Counted from the first letter of the stretch, positions 18,636-27,899 are shown. The stretch is DNA of 64,000 nucleotides from Limnohabitans sp. TEGF004 (GCF_027924965.1 NZ_AP027056.1:1984001-2048000); one strand, 5' to 3'. Numbers and translations are program-made. The notes: generated from the letters alone by a model not told the origin.

Positions 18636-19412
18636 ATGAGTGCATTCCTAGACGAAGAAGTTTTGTCCGTCCACCACTGGACCGACCGCCTGTTCAGCTT
18701 CACCACCACACGCGACACATCGCTGCGTTTTTCCAACGGCCACTTCACCATGATTGGCTTGCGCGGCGAAAACGGCAAACCCTTGTTGCGCGCCTACAGC
18801 ATCGTCAGCGCCAACTACGAAGAACACTTGGAATTCCTGAGCATCAAGGTGCAAGACGGTCCCCTCACCTCCAAGCTGCAACACATCAAAGTGGGCGACA
18901 AAATTGTGGTCGGCAAAAAGCCCACCGGCACTTTGTTAATCGACTATTTGCTGCCCGCCAAAAACCTGTACCTCATCGGCACAGGCACGGGCTTGGCCCC
19001 ATTCCTCAGCATCGTGCGTGACCCTGATACGTATGAGCGTTTTGAGAAAGTCATCTTGGTCCACGGCGTGCGTGAAGTCAAAGAACTGGCCTACCACGAC
19101 TACTTGACCCAAGAGCTGCCCAAGCACGAGTTCTTGGGCGAGATGGTCAGCAACCAAATGCTGTACTACCCCACCGTCACCCGCGAGCCTTATAAAAACC
19201 AAGGTCGCGTGACCGACTTGCTCACGTCCAACAAACTGACACAAGACTTGGGCTTGCCCAACCTTGACCCAGCCAACGACCGCATCATGATTTGCGGCAG
19301 CCCGGGCCTGAACAAAGACATGCGCAGCTTGCTCGAAGAGCGTGGCTTCAAAGAAGGCTCCACCACCACCCCTGGCGACTTTGTGGTGGAACGTGCGTTC
19401 GTTGAACAGTAA
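18636..19412 (+). CDS. fpr: Ferredoxin/flavodoxin--NADP+ reductase
   Basis: FAD enzyme of 258 residues that passes electrons between NADPH and ferredoxin or flavodoxin. The FAD-binding RAYSIVSANYEEHLEF segment is near residue 50, and the NADP-binding region is GTGTGLAPFLSIVRD near residue 113. The C-terminal ...VERAFVEQ is the usual bacterial subclass I ending. No good ribosome site precedes the ATG. It has its own transcription unit with the following DUF1841 gene 11 bases downstream. Confidence 0.93.
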   Translation: MSAFLDEEVLSVHHWTDRLFSFTTTRDTSLRFSNGHFTMIGLRGENGKPLLRAYSIVSANYEEHLEFLSIKVQDGPLTSKLQHIKVGDKIVVGKKPTGTLLIDYLLPAKNLYLIGTGTGLAPFLSIVRDPDTYERFEKVILVHGVREVKELAYHDYLTQELPKHEFLGEMVSNQMLYYPTVTREPYKNQGRVTDLLTSNKLTQDLGLPNLDPANDRIMICGSPGLNKDMRSLLEERGFKEGSTTTPGDFVVERAFVEQ

Positions 19413-19423
19413 TCTCATCCATC

Positions 19424-19858
19424 ATGTTTGAACCTAGCCAAGCCGACGTCCGGCGCTTCTTCTGCTCCGTCTACGCCAAGTGGCGTGAGGGGCAGCCCAT
19501 GGATGCGCTGGAAACCTTGGCCAGCCAATGGGTGGCCGAGCACCCCGAGTACCACGCCGACTTTTCAGACGTAGATGCCGCACTCGAGCGCATGTACGAG
19601 GTGAAAGACGGCAAGACCAATCCCTTCTTGCATTTGTCCATGCACTTGTCGGTGAGCGAGCAATGCTCGATCGACCAACCGCGCGGCATTCGCCAAGCGG
19701 TGGAGTTGCTCACCGCCAAACGTGACTCACTGCACGATGCACACCATGAAACCATGGATGCACTGGGCCAAATGATTTGGGAAAGCCAACGCAGCGGCCG
19801 CCCACCCGATGGCCATGCCTACATTGACGCGGTGCAACGCCGAGCCACCAAAGACTGA
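19424..19858 (+). CDS. DUF1841 family protein
   Basis: Cytoplasmic protein of 144 residues beginning MFEPSQADVRRFFCSVYAKW, with the conserved core NPFLHLSMHLSVSEQCSIDQ and a C-terminal WESQRSGRPPDGHAYIDAVQ. This is the DUF1841 family, widespread in Beta- and Gammaproteobacteria with unknown function. It follows fpr by 11 bases and is probably co-transcribed. Nothing further about its role can be read from the sequence. Confidence 0.88.
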   Translation: MFEPSQADVRRFFCSVYAKWREGQPMDALETLASQWVAEHPEYHADFSDVDAALERMYEVKDGKTNPFLHLSMHLSVSEQCSIDQPRGIRQAVELLTAKRDSLHDAHHETMDALGQMIWESQRSGRPPDGHAYIDAVQRRATKD

Positions 19859-19905
19859 AGCAAAGGCGCATTAAGATCTCCCAAAATACAAACAGGAGAC
19901 AAACC

Positions 19906-20898
19906 ATGCGCCACTTCTCAATTAAGTCCAACTCTCGCCGCACCTTGTGTGCCGGCATCGCCATCGCAGCGCTCAGTGCCATTGGCCTGCCCGCCGCACA
20001 CGCACAAACCTACCCCAACAAACCCATCAAGTTTGTCGTGCCTTTCAGTGCAGGCAGCGCCACCGACAACGTGGGCCGTATCTTGGCGCAAGCCATGGGC
20101 GAGGCGATGGGCCAAACCATCACAGTAGAAAACAAAGCAGGTGCCAACGGCATCTTGGGTGCTGAAATGGTCAAAGGCGCGCCAGCCGACGGCTACACCT
20201 TCTTGGTCACCACCAGCACCACACAAGCCGCGAACGTGCACCTGTACCGCAAGCTGCCGTACGACCCCGTGAAAGACTTCACGCCCATCGGCAAGATTGG
20301 TGAGACCGGCTTTATCTTGATGGTCAACACCGACTTCCCCGCCAAAGACATGAAAGAGTTTGTGAGCTACGCCAAGGCCAACCCAGGCAAGCTCGCGTTT
20401 GGCCATGGTTCATCGGGCTCACTTGTGTCGGCCGCCATGCTCACCGAATTGGCAGGCCTTCAAACCGTCAACGTGCCCTACAAAAGCATTCCACCTGCAT
20501 TGACCGATTTGCTCGGTGGCCAAATTCAATTCGCGTTCGCCGACACCGGGAATGCTGTGTCGCAAATGAACGGTGGCCGCATGCGTGGCCTAGGTGTGAC
20601 CACCAAAAAACGCGCAGGCAAAGCGCCCAACGTGCCGCCCATTGGCGACACCGTGAAAGACTACAACGTGAGCGCGTGGTTCGGTCTCATGGCCCCAGCT
20701 GGCATGCCCGCTGATGTACAAAAGAAAGCCACAGCCACTTTGATGGCAGTGCTGGCCAAGCCCGAAGTGCGCGAAAAAATTCAAGGCGTGGGCATTGACC
20801 TCGACGTGGAAGACTCCGCCACACTCGCCAAAACCATCGACGCCGAAATCAAAAAATGGGGCGGTTGGGTCAAGACCGCTGGCATCACACCTGAATAA
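19906..20898 (+). CDS. Bug-family tripartite tricarboxylate transporter binding protein
   Basis: Periplasmic solute-binding protein of 330 residues. A signal peptide (ALSAIGLPAAHAQ) is followed by the Bug-family opening YPNKPIKFVVPFSAGSATD, and later TSTTQAANVHLYRKLPYDP and FGHGSSGSLVSAA. These proteins bind carboxylates for TctAB-type transporters, and many are orphans, as here. It is followed after three bases by a CaiB/BaiF CoA transferase, suggesting that the bound carboxylate is activated to a CoA ester. Confidence 0.92.
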   Translation: MRHFSIKSNSRRTLCAGIAIAALSAIGLPAAHAQTYPNKPIKFVVPFSAGSATDNVGRILAQAMGEAMGQTITVENKAGANGILGAEMVKGAPADGYTFLVTTSTTQAANVHLYRKLPYDPVKDFTPIGKIGETGFILMVNTDFPAKDMKEFVSYAKANPGKLAFGHGSSGSLVSAAMLTELAGLQTVNVPYKSIPPALTDLLGGQIQFAFADTGNAVSQMNGGRMRGLGVTTKKRAGKAPNVPPIGDTVKDYNVSAWFGLMAPAGMPADVQKKATATLMAVLAKPEVREKIQGVGIDLDVEDSATLAKTIDAEIKKWGGWVKTAGITPE

Positions 20899-20901
20899 GC
20901 C

Positions 20902-22074
20902 ATGAACCTGACTGACAACGCAAGCCTGCAAGGCGCACTCGCAGGTTTGCGCGTGATTGATTTGACGGGCGTGGTGCTAGGCCCCTACGCCACGCAAATC
21001 TTGGGCGACTACGGAGCTGACGTCATCAAGATCGAGCCGCCCAGCGGCGACATCATGCGCCACGCTGGCCCCATGAAGCACCCGGGCATGGGCCACATCT
21101 TCATCAACGCCAACCGCAACAAACGCTCGGTCGTGCTGGACTTAAAAAAGCCCGAACAACGCGAGCAGCTGCTGGCCTTGTGCAAAACCGCCGATGTACT
21201 GACCTACAACATTCGCCCTGCCGCCATGGCGCGCTTAGGTTTGTCGTATGACACATTGCGCACCGTCAACCCACGCTTGGTGGTGTGTGGCGCGTACGGA
21301 TACAGCGAAGGTGGCCCCTACTCAGACTGGCCCGCGTATGACGACCTGATTCAAGGCGCCGTGGGTATGCCATGGTTGATGACGCAAAGCGGCAGCCACG
21401 AACCCCGCTACGCGCCCACCACCTTTGCCGACCGCGTGACGGGGCTCAACATGGTGCACGCGGTGATGGCCGCCATCATTGCGCGCTACCGCACAGGTAT
21501 GGGCCAGCATGTGGAAGTGCCGATGTTTGAATGCTTGTTGCAGTTTGTGCTGGGCGATCACTTGTGTGGCGAAACATGGAAGCCGTCGCTGGGCGGCATG
21601 GGCTATGCACGTTTGCTTGCTGTCAATCGCAAACCCTACGCCACTCAAGACGGCCACATCTGCGCCCTCATGTACAACGACACACATTGGCGTGATTTTT
21701 TGAAACTGGTGGGCCAGCCTGATTTGTTTCAAACCGACGCACGCTTTGCCACGCATGCAGATCGACTCAAGAACATCGATGCGCTGTATGGTGTGGTTGG
21801 CGAACACATGCGCACGCGCACCAGTGCCGAGTGGATGAAAGACTTCACCGCGCATGACATCCCCGTCATGCCCATGATGAAACTCGACGATTTGCTGACC
21901 GACCCACACTTGGCCGCCACGCAAGGCTGGCTAGATGTGCCGCATCCGTTTGAAGGTATGTTGCGTCAACTGCGTCCACCCGTGCGCATGAGCGGCACAC
22001 CGACAGGCGTGTGGCGCCCCGCACCGCGTTTGGGTGAACATACCGACGAAGTGCTGAGCAGCCTCAAAACTTGA
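20902..22074 (+). CDS. CaiB/BaiF family CoA transferase
   Basis: Family III CoA transferase of 390 residues. The N-terminal GDYGADVIKIEPPSGDIMR and NRNKRSVVLDLKKPE stretches are standard, and the catalytic aspartate is probably in PAYDDLIQG near residue 148. It moves CoA between carboxylates, for example from succinyl-CoA to a substrate acid. It is coupled to the Bug-family gene, pointing to use of an imported organic acid. The acid is unknown. Confidence 0.92.
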   Translation: MNLTDNASLQGALAGLRVIDLTGVVLGPYATQILGDYGADVIKIEPPSGDIMRHAGPMKHPGMGHIFINANRNKRSVVLDLKKPEQREQLLALCKTADVLTYNIRPAAMARLGLSYDTLRTVNPRLVVCGAYGYSEGGPYSDWPAYDDLIQGAVGMPWLMTQSGSHEPRYAPTTFADRVTGLNMVHAVMAAIIARYRTGMGQHVEVPMFECLLQFVLGDHLCGETWKPSLGGMGYARLLAVNRKPYATQDGHICALMYNDTHWRDFLKLVGQPDLFQTDARFATHADRLKNIDALYGVVGEHMRTRTSAEWMKDFTAHDIPVMPMMKLDDLLTDPHLAATQGWLDVPHPFEGMLRQLRPPVRMSGTPTGVWRPAPRLGEHTDEVLSSLKT

Positions 22075-22129
22075 AGCTAAGGTCTGTGCTACAACTGCCA
22101 AGACACTGCCGTCGCAAATGGAAAAGCAC

Positions 22130-24598
22130 ATGCACACCCCCTCTCAACCACTCGGTGCCCAAACCGTTTCAGCAGCAGATTTGCGACTGACCATCCAACC
22201 CACAGAGCTGGGCTTTAGCGACACCTCCGAATTGGTGTCACACGCCCTGCCGTGGATTGGCCAAGAGCGCGCCGAGACCGCCGCGCGCTTTGGCTTGGAA
22301 ATGACGCAAGCCAACTACAACTTGTTTGTGTTGGGTGAAGTCGGCAGCGGTCGCTCAACCTTGCTTCGACAAATGATGCACAGCGTCGCGGCCACCCGAG
22401 CTGTACCACCTGACCTGTGCTACTTGCACAACTTCGACACACCAGAGCATCCGCACGCGGTGCACATTCCCGCAGGCGAAGGCCGCAAGCTGCGCGTGCA
22501 CATGGCTCAGCTCACCAAAACACTGCTCGCTGAAATTCCCAAACGCTTGACCGCCCAAGACTTCAAAGTGGAGAGCGAGCACATCGAGAAAACCTACAAA
22601 CAAGAAGAAGACCGCGCCTACGCCGTACTGGATGCGTTTGCTGAAGCGCGCAGTTTTTCGCTGTTTCGCGAAGGCGGGCATTTGGTGTTCACCCTGCGCG
22701 ATGAAAAAGGCGTGCCATTGACAGAAGCCGAAGCACTGGCTTTGCCAAAAGAGCGACGCACCGCCATCGACCAAGCCGAGGTGGAGCTGCGCGCCGAGAT
22801 TGCCAACTTCCTCGACAAAACACGCCCGATTGACCGTGTCAAAAACGAAGGCTTGGCCGCCTTGCGTCGCCAAACCATCAAGCCCATGTTGGAGCAAGAG
22901 TTAGCGCACATCCAACAAGCCTTGTCCAAACCCAGCCAAGACAACGCCAAGCTCGCGCATTACTTTCAAAAAGTCATGGCGGATGTGCTGGAACACATCG
23001 AACTGTTTGAGCCCCGCGACGATGACGAAGAAGAAACACGCCTCGAAGCCCTCAACACCTTGCTGCTGCGCTACCGCGTGAACGTGGCCGTGGACAACCA
23101 CGACACACACGGCGCGCCCGTGTTGGTCGAAGACAACCCCGTGTTTCGCACCTTGTTTGGCAGCGTGGAATACCAAACCGAAGACGATGTGTTGATGACC
23201 GACTTCTCGCGCATCCGCGCGGGCAGCTTGCTCAAGGCACACGGTGGATTTTTGATGCTGCATGTGCGCGACTTACTGACCGATGCTTTGGTGTGGGAAA
23301 AGCTCTCACGCTTTTTGCGCAGTGGTCGTTTGCAGATTGAAGAATCAGGCTTGCACCTCTCGCCCATTGCCTCGGTGGCACTCGAACCCGAGGCCGTGCA
23401 CATCGACGTGAAGATTGTGCTGATTGGCACCGTCGAGGAGTACTACGTGTTGCAAGAAGGCGCGCCTGAGTTCTTCCGTCGCTTCATGTGCAAAGTGGAA
23501 TTTTCCGAAAGCTTTACAGCCAATGCAGGCACGCACCGCGCCTCCGCCATCTTTGTGGCACACAGTTGCCAGCGCCTAGGTTTGCCACATTTCAACGCCG
23601 ATGCAGTGGCCCGCTTGATCGAATGCACGCACCGCGAGGTGGATGACCAGACGCGTCAAAGCGCGTTGTTCTCGCACACCGAATCACTCATCATTGAAAG
23701 CGCCAGTCACGCTCGCCAACGCAGCGCAGACAAGGTGCAAGCTGCCGATGTGGATGCCGCTATCGCGGCACGCAATTTCAGAAACGGCTACATCGAGCAG
23801 CGTTTGCAAGAATCCATCACCGATGGCGAACGGCTGATTTCTTTGCAAGGCGAACAAATAGGCCAACTCAATGGCCTCACCGTCATCGAGCTGGGCGACC
23901 ATGCCTTTGGCTTTCCTGTGCGTGTCACGGCACGCACTTATGCGGGCAACGAGGGATTGGTCAACATCGAACGCGAAGTGAAGTTGTCAGGCCCGATTCA
24001 CGACAAGGGTGTGCTCATCTTGCACAGCTATTTGTCAGCGCTGTTTTCGCACATCGCACCTTTGGCCTTCAACGCCTCAGTGGTGTTTGAGCAAGAGTAC
24101 AGCGGCGTCGAGGGAGACTCTGCGTCGTGTGCCGAGCTGTATGCCCTGCTGTCTTCTCTGTCAGGCTTGCCAATCAAACAAAATATTGCGGTCACGGGTG
24201 CGGTCAATCAAAACGGCGAAATTTTGCCCGTGGGTGGCGTGAACGAAAAAATCGAAGGCTTCTTTCGCACCTGCAAAGCCCAAGGCTTGGACGGCACACA
24301 AGGCGCCTTGATTCCCAGTCGCAACCGTCATCATTTGATGCTCAGCCAAGACGTGGTGGATGCTGTCGCACAAGGACAATTTCACATTTACACCGCAGAG
24401 CATGCCAGCGAAGGGGCTGAGCTCTTGATGGGCACCGTCTTTGGCAAAGAGCTCAAAGGAGGCAGCTATGAAGCGCAAAGCATCTTGGCCTTGGCCGATA
24501 AAACGCTACAAGCCTACCGACGTGCCTGCCACAAAGAGCCCGCACAAAGCGTGCGGCACATGAGCCACAAATTTCAAAAGCAACTCGACGGCAAATAA
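22130..24598 (+). CDS. Lon-like ATP-dependent protease (AAA_32 plus Lon proteolytic domain)
   Basis: Protease of about 822 residues. The N-terminal AAA module (AAA_32 type) has a P-loop LGEVGSGRSTLL near residue 72 in which the usual lysine is arginine, and an inserted helical region near residues 150-300. The C-terminal Lon protease domain has the Ser-Lys dyad: serine in EGDSASCAEL (about residue 664) and lysine in GGVNEKIEGF (about 43 residues later, as in Lon). ATG 22130 has a GGA site seven bases upstream; ATG 22118 is an alternative. This is the LonB/YcbZ-like branch, not the housekeeping Lon. Confidence 0.88.
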   Translation: MHTPSQPLGAQTVSAADLRLTIQPTELGFSDTSELVSHALPWIGQERAETAARFGLEMTQANYNLFVLGEVGSGRSTLLRQMMHSVAATRAVPPDLCYLHNFDTPEHPHAVHIPAGEGRKLRVHMAQLTKTLLAEIPKRLTAQDFKVESEHIEKTYKQEEDRAYAVLDAFAEARSFSLFREGGHLVFTLRDEKGVPLTEAEALALPKERRTAIDQAEVELRAEIANFLDKTRPIDRVKNEGLAALRRQTIKPMLEQELAHIQQALSKPSQDNAKLAHYFQKVMADVLEHIELFEPRDDDEEETRLEALNTLLLRYRVNVAVDNHDTHGAPVLVEDNPVFRTLFGSVEYQTEDDVLMTDFSRIRAGSLLKAHGGFLMLHVRDLLTDALVWEKLSRFLRSGRLQIEESGLHLSPIASVALEPEAVHIDVKIVLIGTVEEYYVLQEGAPEFFRRFMCKVEFSESFTANAGTHRASAIFVAHSCQRLGLPHFNADAVARLIECTHREVDDQTRQSALFSHTESLIIESASHARQRSADKVQAADVDAAIAARNFRNGYIEQRLQESITDGERLISLQGEQIGQLNGLTVIELGDHAFGFPVRVTARTYAGNEGLVNIEREVKLSGPIHDKGVLILHSYLSALFSHIAPLAFNASVVFEQEYSGVEGDSASCAELYALLSSLSGLPIKQNIAVTGAVNQNGEILPVGGVNEKIEGFFRTCKAQGLDGTQGALIPSRNRHHLMLSQDVVDAVAQGQFHIYTAEHASEGAELLMGTVFGKELKGGSYEAQSILALADKTLQAYRRACHKEPAQSVRHMSHKFQKQLDGK

Positions 24599-24601
24599 AA
24601 A

Positions 24602-24622
24602 AAGCCCCACTGCGTGGGGCTT
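24602..24622 (-). terminator. Terminator for the cytochrome c4 gene
   Basis: Hairpin GCCCCAC-TGC-GTGGGGC flanked by AA/TT, followed on the minus strand by a run of T residues (TTTTTTTATTT). It lies between convergent genes and mainly terminates the minus-strand cytochrome gene. Confidence 0.85.
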
Positions 24623-24643
24623 CCGCTCAGGCAAACCGTTGCT

Positions 24644-25306
24644 TTAACGGAACTTGCTCTGAGGCACCGTTTTAAGATCGCCTTGCTGAGAAGCAACGTA
24701 GTTGGCCAGCTCTTTCAGTTCGGCGTTGCTGAATTGTTTGGCCACGCCACCCATCACCCCATTGCTTCGGCCCCAAGTTGCAGTGCCCTCTACCTTGTAA
24801 GACTTCAAAGCCACAAACAAGTAGTCTGGATGTTGACCTGCAATTTTTGGATAGCTGGGGTCGATGGGTTTGGCAAAGTTTTCACCATGGCATGAAGCAC
24901 ATGCACCTTTGGTAAGCAAAGCGGCCACTTTGGCGTTGGGCTCAGTCGCCTTGGCTGGCAACTCTGCACCAGCAACCTTGCCATGGTTGGCGTAGTAGGC
25001 AGAAATATCGGCCATGTCTTGGTCACTCAAACTGTCGGCAATGCCGCGCATGGTGGGGTGTTTGCGCTCGCCTTTTTTATAGGCGTTCAGCACCGTGGTG
25101 ATGTACTTTTCGCTTTGGCCTGAAATTTTGGGTACTTTGTAAACTTCAGGAAAACTGGCTTGATAGCCTGTGATGCCGTGGCAACCGATACACATCGCGA
25201 TTTTCTTTTCACCTGCGTTAGCATCGCCTTTGACGTCTTGGGCCAATGAGAGCGACGACACAGCAGATACAGTCAGAGCAAACGCGAACGAGACAAACTT
25301 TTTCAT
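24644..25306 (-). CDS. Diheme cytochrome c4-like protein
   Basis: Periplasmic cytochrome of 220 residues with a signal peptide (residues 1-22) and two CxxCH heme sites, at 39-43 (CIGCH) and 136-140 (CASCH). It has two homologous class I domains, the usual c4 design. Candidate axial methionines lie in PTMRGIAD and NGVMGGVAK. Cytochrome c4 proteins deliver electrons from bc1 to terminal oxidases such as the one encoded earlier in this window. It has its own promoter region and a strong terminator. Confidence 0.9.
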   Translation of the reverse strand: MKKFVSFAFALTVSAVSSLSLAQDVKGDANAGEKKIAMCIGCHGITGYQASFPEVYKVPKISGQSEKYITTVLNAYKKGERKHPTMRGIADSLSDQDMADISAYYANHGKVAGAELPAKATEPNAKVAALLTKGACASCHGENFAKPIDPSYPKIAGQHPDYLFVALKSYKVEGTATWGRSNGVMGGVAKQFSNAELKELANYVASQQGDLKTVPQSKFR

Positions 25307-25362
25307 ATGCAAACCACAATCCCTAGAGGTTGATGTAACCCAAATAATAGACGGAACGACCC

Positions 25363-26217
25363 ATGAAATTCAAAGGCACTGACACCTACGTTGCAACCCA
25401 AGACCTGATGCTCGCGGTCAACGCGGCCATCGCACTCAAGCGACCCTTGCTGGTCAAGGGCGAACCAGGCACAGGCAAGACTATGCTTGCAGAAGAGGTG
25501 GCCCAATCCCTGGGTTTACCCCTGTTGCAATGGCACATCAAATCCACGACCAAGGCCCAACAAGGACTGTATGAATACGATGCCGTGAGCCGTTTGCGCG
25601 ACAGCCAGATGGCTGATACCGAGAGCGCAGAACGCGTCAAAGACATCAACAACTACATCCTCAAAGGCGTGTTGTGGCAAGCGTTCACCTCCGAGCAACC
25701 CGTGGCCTTGTTGATCGACGAGATCGACAAAGCCGACATCGAGTTCCCCAACGATTTGTTGCGCGAGCTCGACCGCATGGAGTTTTATTGCTACGAAACA
25801 CGCCAGCTCATCAAAGCGAAAACTCGCCCCTTGGTGTTCATCACCTCGAACAACGAGAAAGAGCTGCCAGATGCGTTTTTGCGCCGCTGCTTCTTTCACT
25901 ACATCAAGTTCCCAGACGCTGACACCATGCGCCACATCGTGCAGGTGCACTTCCCCACCATCAAGCAAGACTTGTTGAGCGTGGCGATGAAGACCTTCTT
26001 TGACATTCGCAACTTGCCCGGATTGAAGAAAAAACCATCGACCAGTGAGTTGATTGACTGGCTCAAGTTGCTGGTGGCCGAAGACATCCCGATTGAAGCC
26101 ATGCAAACCGCAGACGACAAAGTATCCATTCCACCACTCGTGGGCGCGCTGCTGAAAAACGAGCAAGATACCACGCTGTTTGAAAAGCTGGTGTTCATGC
26201 AAAGCCGTAACCGTTAA
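25363..26217 (+). CDS. MoxR family AAA+ ATPase
   Basis: ATPase of 284 residues. Walker A is KGEPGTGKTMLAEEVA near residue 31 and Walker B is LLIDEIDKADIEFPNDLL near residue 115, with sensor 1 in FITSNNEKELP. MoxR proteins act as chaperones that help fold or activate partner complexes, usually with a von Willebrand factor A protein coded next door. Here that partner is the VWA gene two genes downstream, separated only by a 71-residue membrane protein. Confidence 0.93.
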   Translation: MKFKGTDTYVATQDLMLAVNAAIALKRPLLVKGEPGTGKTMLAEEVAQSLGLPLLQWHIKSTTKAQQGLYEYDAVSRLRDSQMADTESAERVKDINNYILKGVLWQAFTSEQPVALLIDEIDKADIEFPNDLLRELDRMEFYCYETRQLIKAKTRPLVFITSNNEKELPDAFLRRCFFHYIKFPDADTMRHIVQVHFPTIKQDLLSVAMKTFFDIRNLPGLKKKPSTSELIDWLKLLVAEDIPIEAMQTADDKVSIPPLVGALLKNEQDTTLFEKLVFMQSRNR

Positions 26218-26229
26218 GAAGAGATCACC

Positions 26230-26445
26230 ATGTTTGCATCCCTCATCGAAGGCCTGACCGACGCCATTGGTTTCGTCGTAGGCGCATTGCTCGGCTATGG
26301 CTTAGGCGTGGCATTTGGCTTGAATTTGTTTGCCGAAGGCTATGGCACGGGCAGCATCATTGCGATCTTGCTGGTCGGCATTGGTGGCGGCATGGGCTTG
26401 CAAGCAGCACGCCACTTTCGTGCTCCCAAGTCAGACGCCGAATAA
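26230..26445 (+). CDS. Small two-helix membrane protein between moxR and VWA genes
   Basis: Protein of 71 residues with glycine-rich hydrophobic segments (AIGFVVGALLGYGLGVAFGL and IIAILLVGIGGGMGLQA), predicted to form two membrane helices, and a charged tail. I do not recognise a named family. It starts 12 bases after the MoxR stop and ends 9 bases before the VWA start, so it is co-transcribed with both. It could anchor the MoxR/VWA pair at the membrane, but that is inference from position. Confidence 0.7.
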   Translation: MFASLIEGLTDAIGFVVGALLGYGLGVAFGLNLFAEGYGTGSIIAILLVGIGGGMGLQAARHFRAPKSDAE

Positions 26446-26454
26446 ACCCACGCC

Positions 26455-27639
26455 ATGCTGATCGACTTCTTCTACACCCTACGCGCGGCCAAGCTGCCGG
26501 TTTCGGTGAAGGAGTACCTCACGCTGCTGGAGGCGCTGCAAAAGCAAGTGGTGGGGCCTGGTAGCGATGCCTGCAGCATGGATGACTTTTATGTGTTGAG
26601 CCGCCTCATCTTGGTCAAAGATGAAAAGCATTACGACAAGTTTGACCGCGCGTTCGGTGCGTACTTCAAAGGCGTGGAGCTGCTGACCGACTTCACCAAA
26701 GAAGTACCGTTGGATTGGTTAGAAAAAATCCTTCAAAAAGAACTCACCCCTGAACAAAAAGCCGCCATCGAAAAAATGGGCTGGGACGAGTTGATGGAAA
26801 CTTTGAAAAAACGTCTCGAAGAACAAAAAGAACGCCACGAAGGTGGCAACAAATGGATTGGCACAGGTGGCACATCGCCTTTTGGCAATGGTGGCTACAA
26901 CCCACAAGGCATTCGCATTGGCGGTAAAGGCGGTAACCGCAGCGCCGTGAAAGTATGGGACCAACGCGCCTACCGCGACTACGACGACACCCAAGAGCTG
27001 GGCACACGCAACATCAAAGTGGCCTTGCGTCGCTTGCGTCGCTTTGCACGCGAAGGCTCGGCCGAAGAGCTGGACCTTGACGGCACGATTCATAAGACCG
27101 CAGCCAATGCAGGCTTTTTAGACATCTTGATGCGCCCCGAGCGCCACAACAATGTGAAGGTGTTGTTGCTCATGGATGTGGGCGGCACCATGGACGATCA
27201 CATCGCCCGCGTCGAAGAATTGTTCAGCGCAGCCAAAGCTGAGTTCAAGCACTTGGAGTTTTATTACTTCCACAACTGCGTGTACGACTTCATGTGGCGC
27301 AACAACAAACGTCGCTACGCTGAGAAGTTTGAAACCTGGGACATCATTCGCAAATACAACAAAGACTACAAGCTCATCTTCATTGGCGACGCCACCATGA
27401 GCCCGTACGAAATTGTGCAACCCGGTGGCAGCGTGGAATACAACAACGAAGAAGCAGGTGCCGAGTGGTTGCAACGCCTGCTTCACGCCTTCCCCAAATT
27501 TGCGTGGATCAATCCCGAACCTCAAGGCGTGTGGCAATACCGGCAAAGCATTGCCATGATTCAACAAATCGTCAGCAACCGCATGTATCCGCTCACGCTC
27601 AAAGGCTTGGAAGAAGCCATGCGAATGCTGAGCAAGTAG
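26455..27639 (+). CDS. VWA domain-containing CoxE-like protein
   Basis: Protein of 394 residues beginning MLIDFFYTLRAAKLPVSVKE, as in the CoxE/YehP-like group. A helical N-terminal region is followed by a glycine-rich linker near residues 140-165 (GGNKWIGTGGTSPFGNGGYN) and a von Willebrand factor A domain from about residue 230. The metal-site motif reads LLMDVGGTMDDH rather than the canonical DxSxS, as in other members of this branch. It works with the MoxR ATPase coded upstream, probably in maturing a metalloenzyme or membrane complex that cannot be identified here. Confidence 0.88.
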   Translation: MLIDFFYTLRAAKLPVSVKEYLTLLEALQKQVVGPGSDACSMDDFYVLSRLILVKDEKHYDKFDRAFGAYFKGVELLTDFTKEVPLDWLEKILQKELTPEQKAAIEKMGWDELMETLKKRLEEQKERHEGGNKWIGTGGTSPFGNGGYNPQGIRIGGKGGNRSAVKVWDQRAYRDYDDTQELGTRNIKVALRRLRRFAREGSAEELDLDGTIHKTAANAGFLDILMRPERHNNVKVLLLMDVGGTMDDHIARVEELFSAAKAEFKHLEFYYFHNCVYDFMWRNNKRRYAEKFETWDIIRKYNKDYKLIFIGDATMSPYEIVQPGGSVEYNNEEAGAEWLQRLLHAFPKFAWINPEPQGVWQYRQSIAMIQQIVSNRMYPLTLKGLEEAMRMLSK

Positions 27640-27661
27640 CACCCTAAAATACACGCGGATT

Positions 27662-27736
27662 GCCACCGTAGTTCAATGGATAGAACTCTCCCCTCCTAAG
27701 GGAGTGATACAGGTTCGATTCCTGTCGGGGGCACCA
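27662..27736 (+). tRNA. tRNA-Arg (anticodon CCT)
   Basis: Cloverleaf of 75 bases with the CCA end encoded. The anticodon stem is CTCCC/GGGAG with loop CTCCTAA (anticodon CCT at 27695-27697). The T arm is ACAGG-TTCGATT-CCTGT, and the D stem is GTTC/GAAC. The acceptor strands GCCACCG and CGGGGGC pair except at position 4:69, where A faces G. Confidence 0.95.
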
Positions 27737-27899
27737 AGTTCCAATTTGTAACTAAACAGAATTCATTTTGTAGCCTGTGTCTCTATATGGTGCACGATCA
27801 GGGAATTTCCTAGGCATCGTTTGCAAAAAAGCAATCGCGACAACCTCGAAAACACTGAGCAAAACTGGCACAATGCACCCGTTTTAATAAGGAAATGAC
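27737..27899 (+). promoter_or_regulatory. Leader region of hupB
   Basis: A 163-base gap between tRNA-Arg and the HU gene, AT-rich, with no ORF that looks coding. The HU ribosome site AAGGAA is at its end. The promoter must lie here unless the gene is read through from the tRNA; I cannot assign -35 and -10 boxes with confidence. Confidence 0.35.

Noticed and set aside
25330..25343. TTGATGTAACCCAA as an FNR site between cytochrome c4 and moxR
   Set aside because: Two mismatches in one arm, and the position is incompatible with activation of either neighbour (predicted starts would fall inside the genes).
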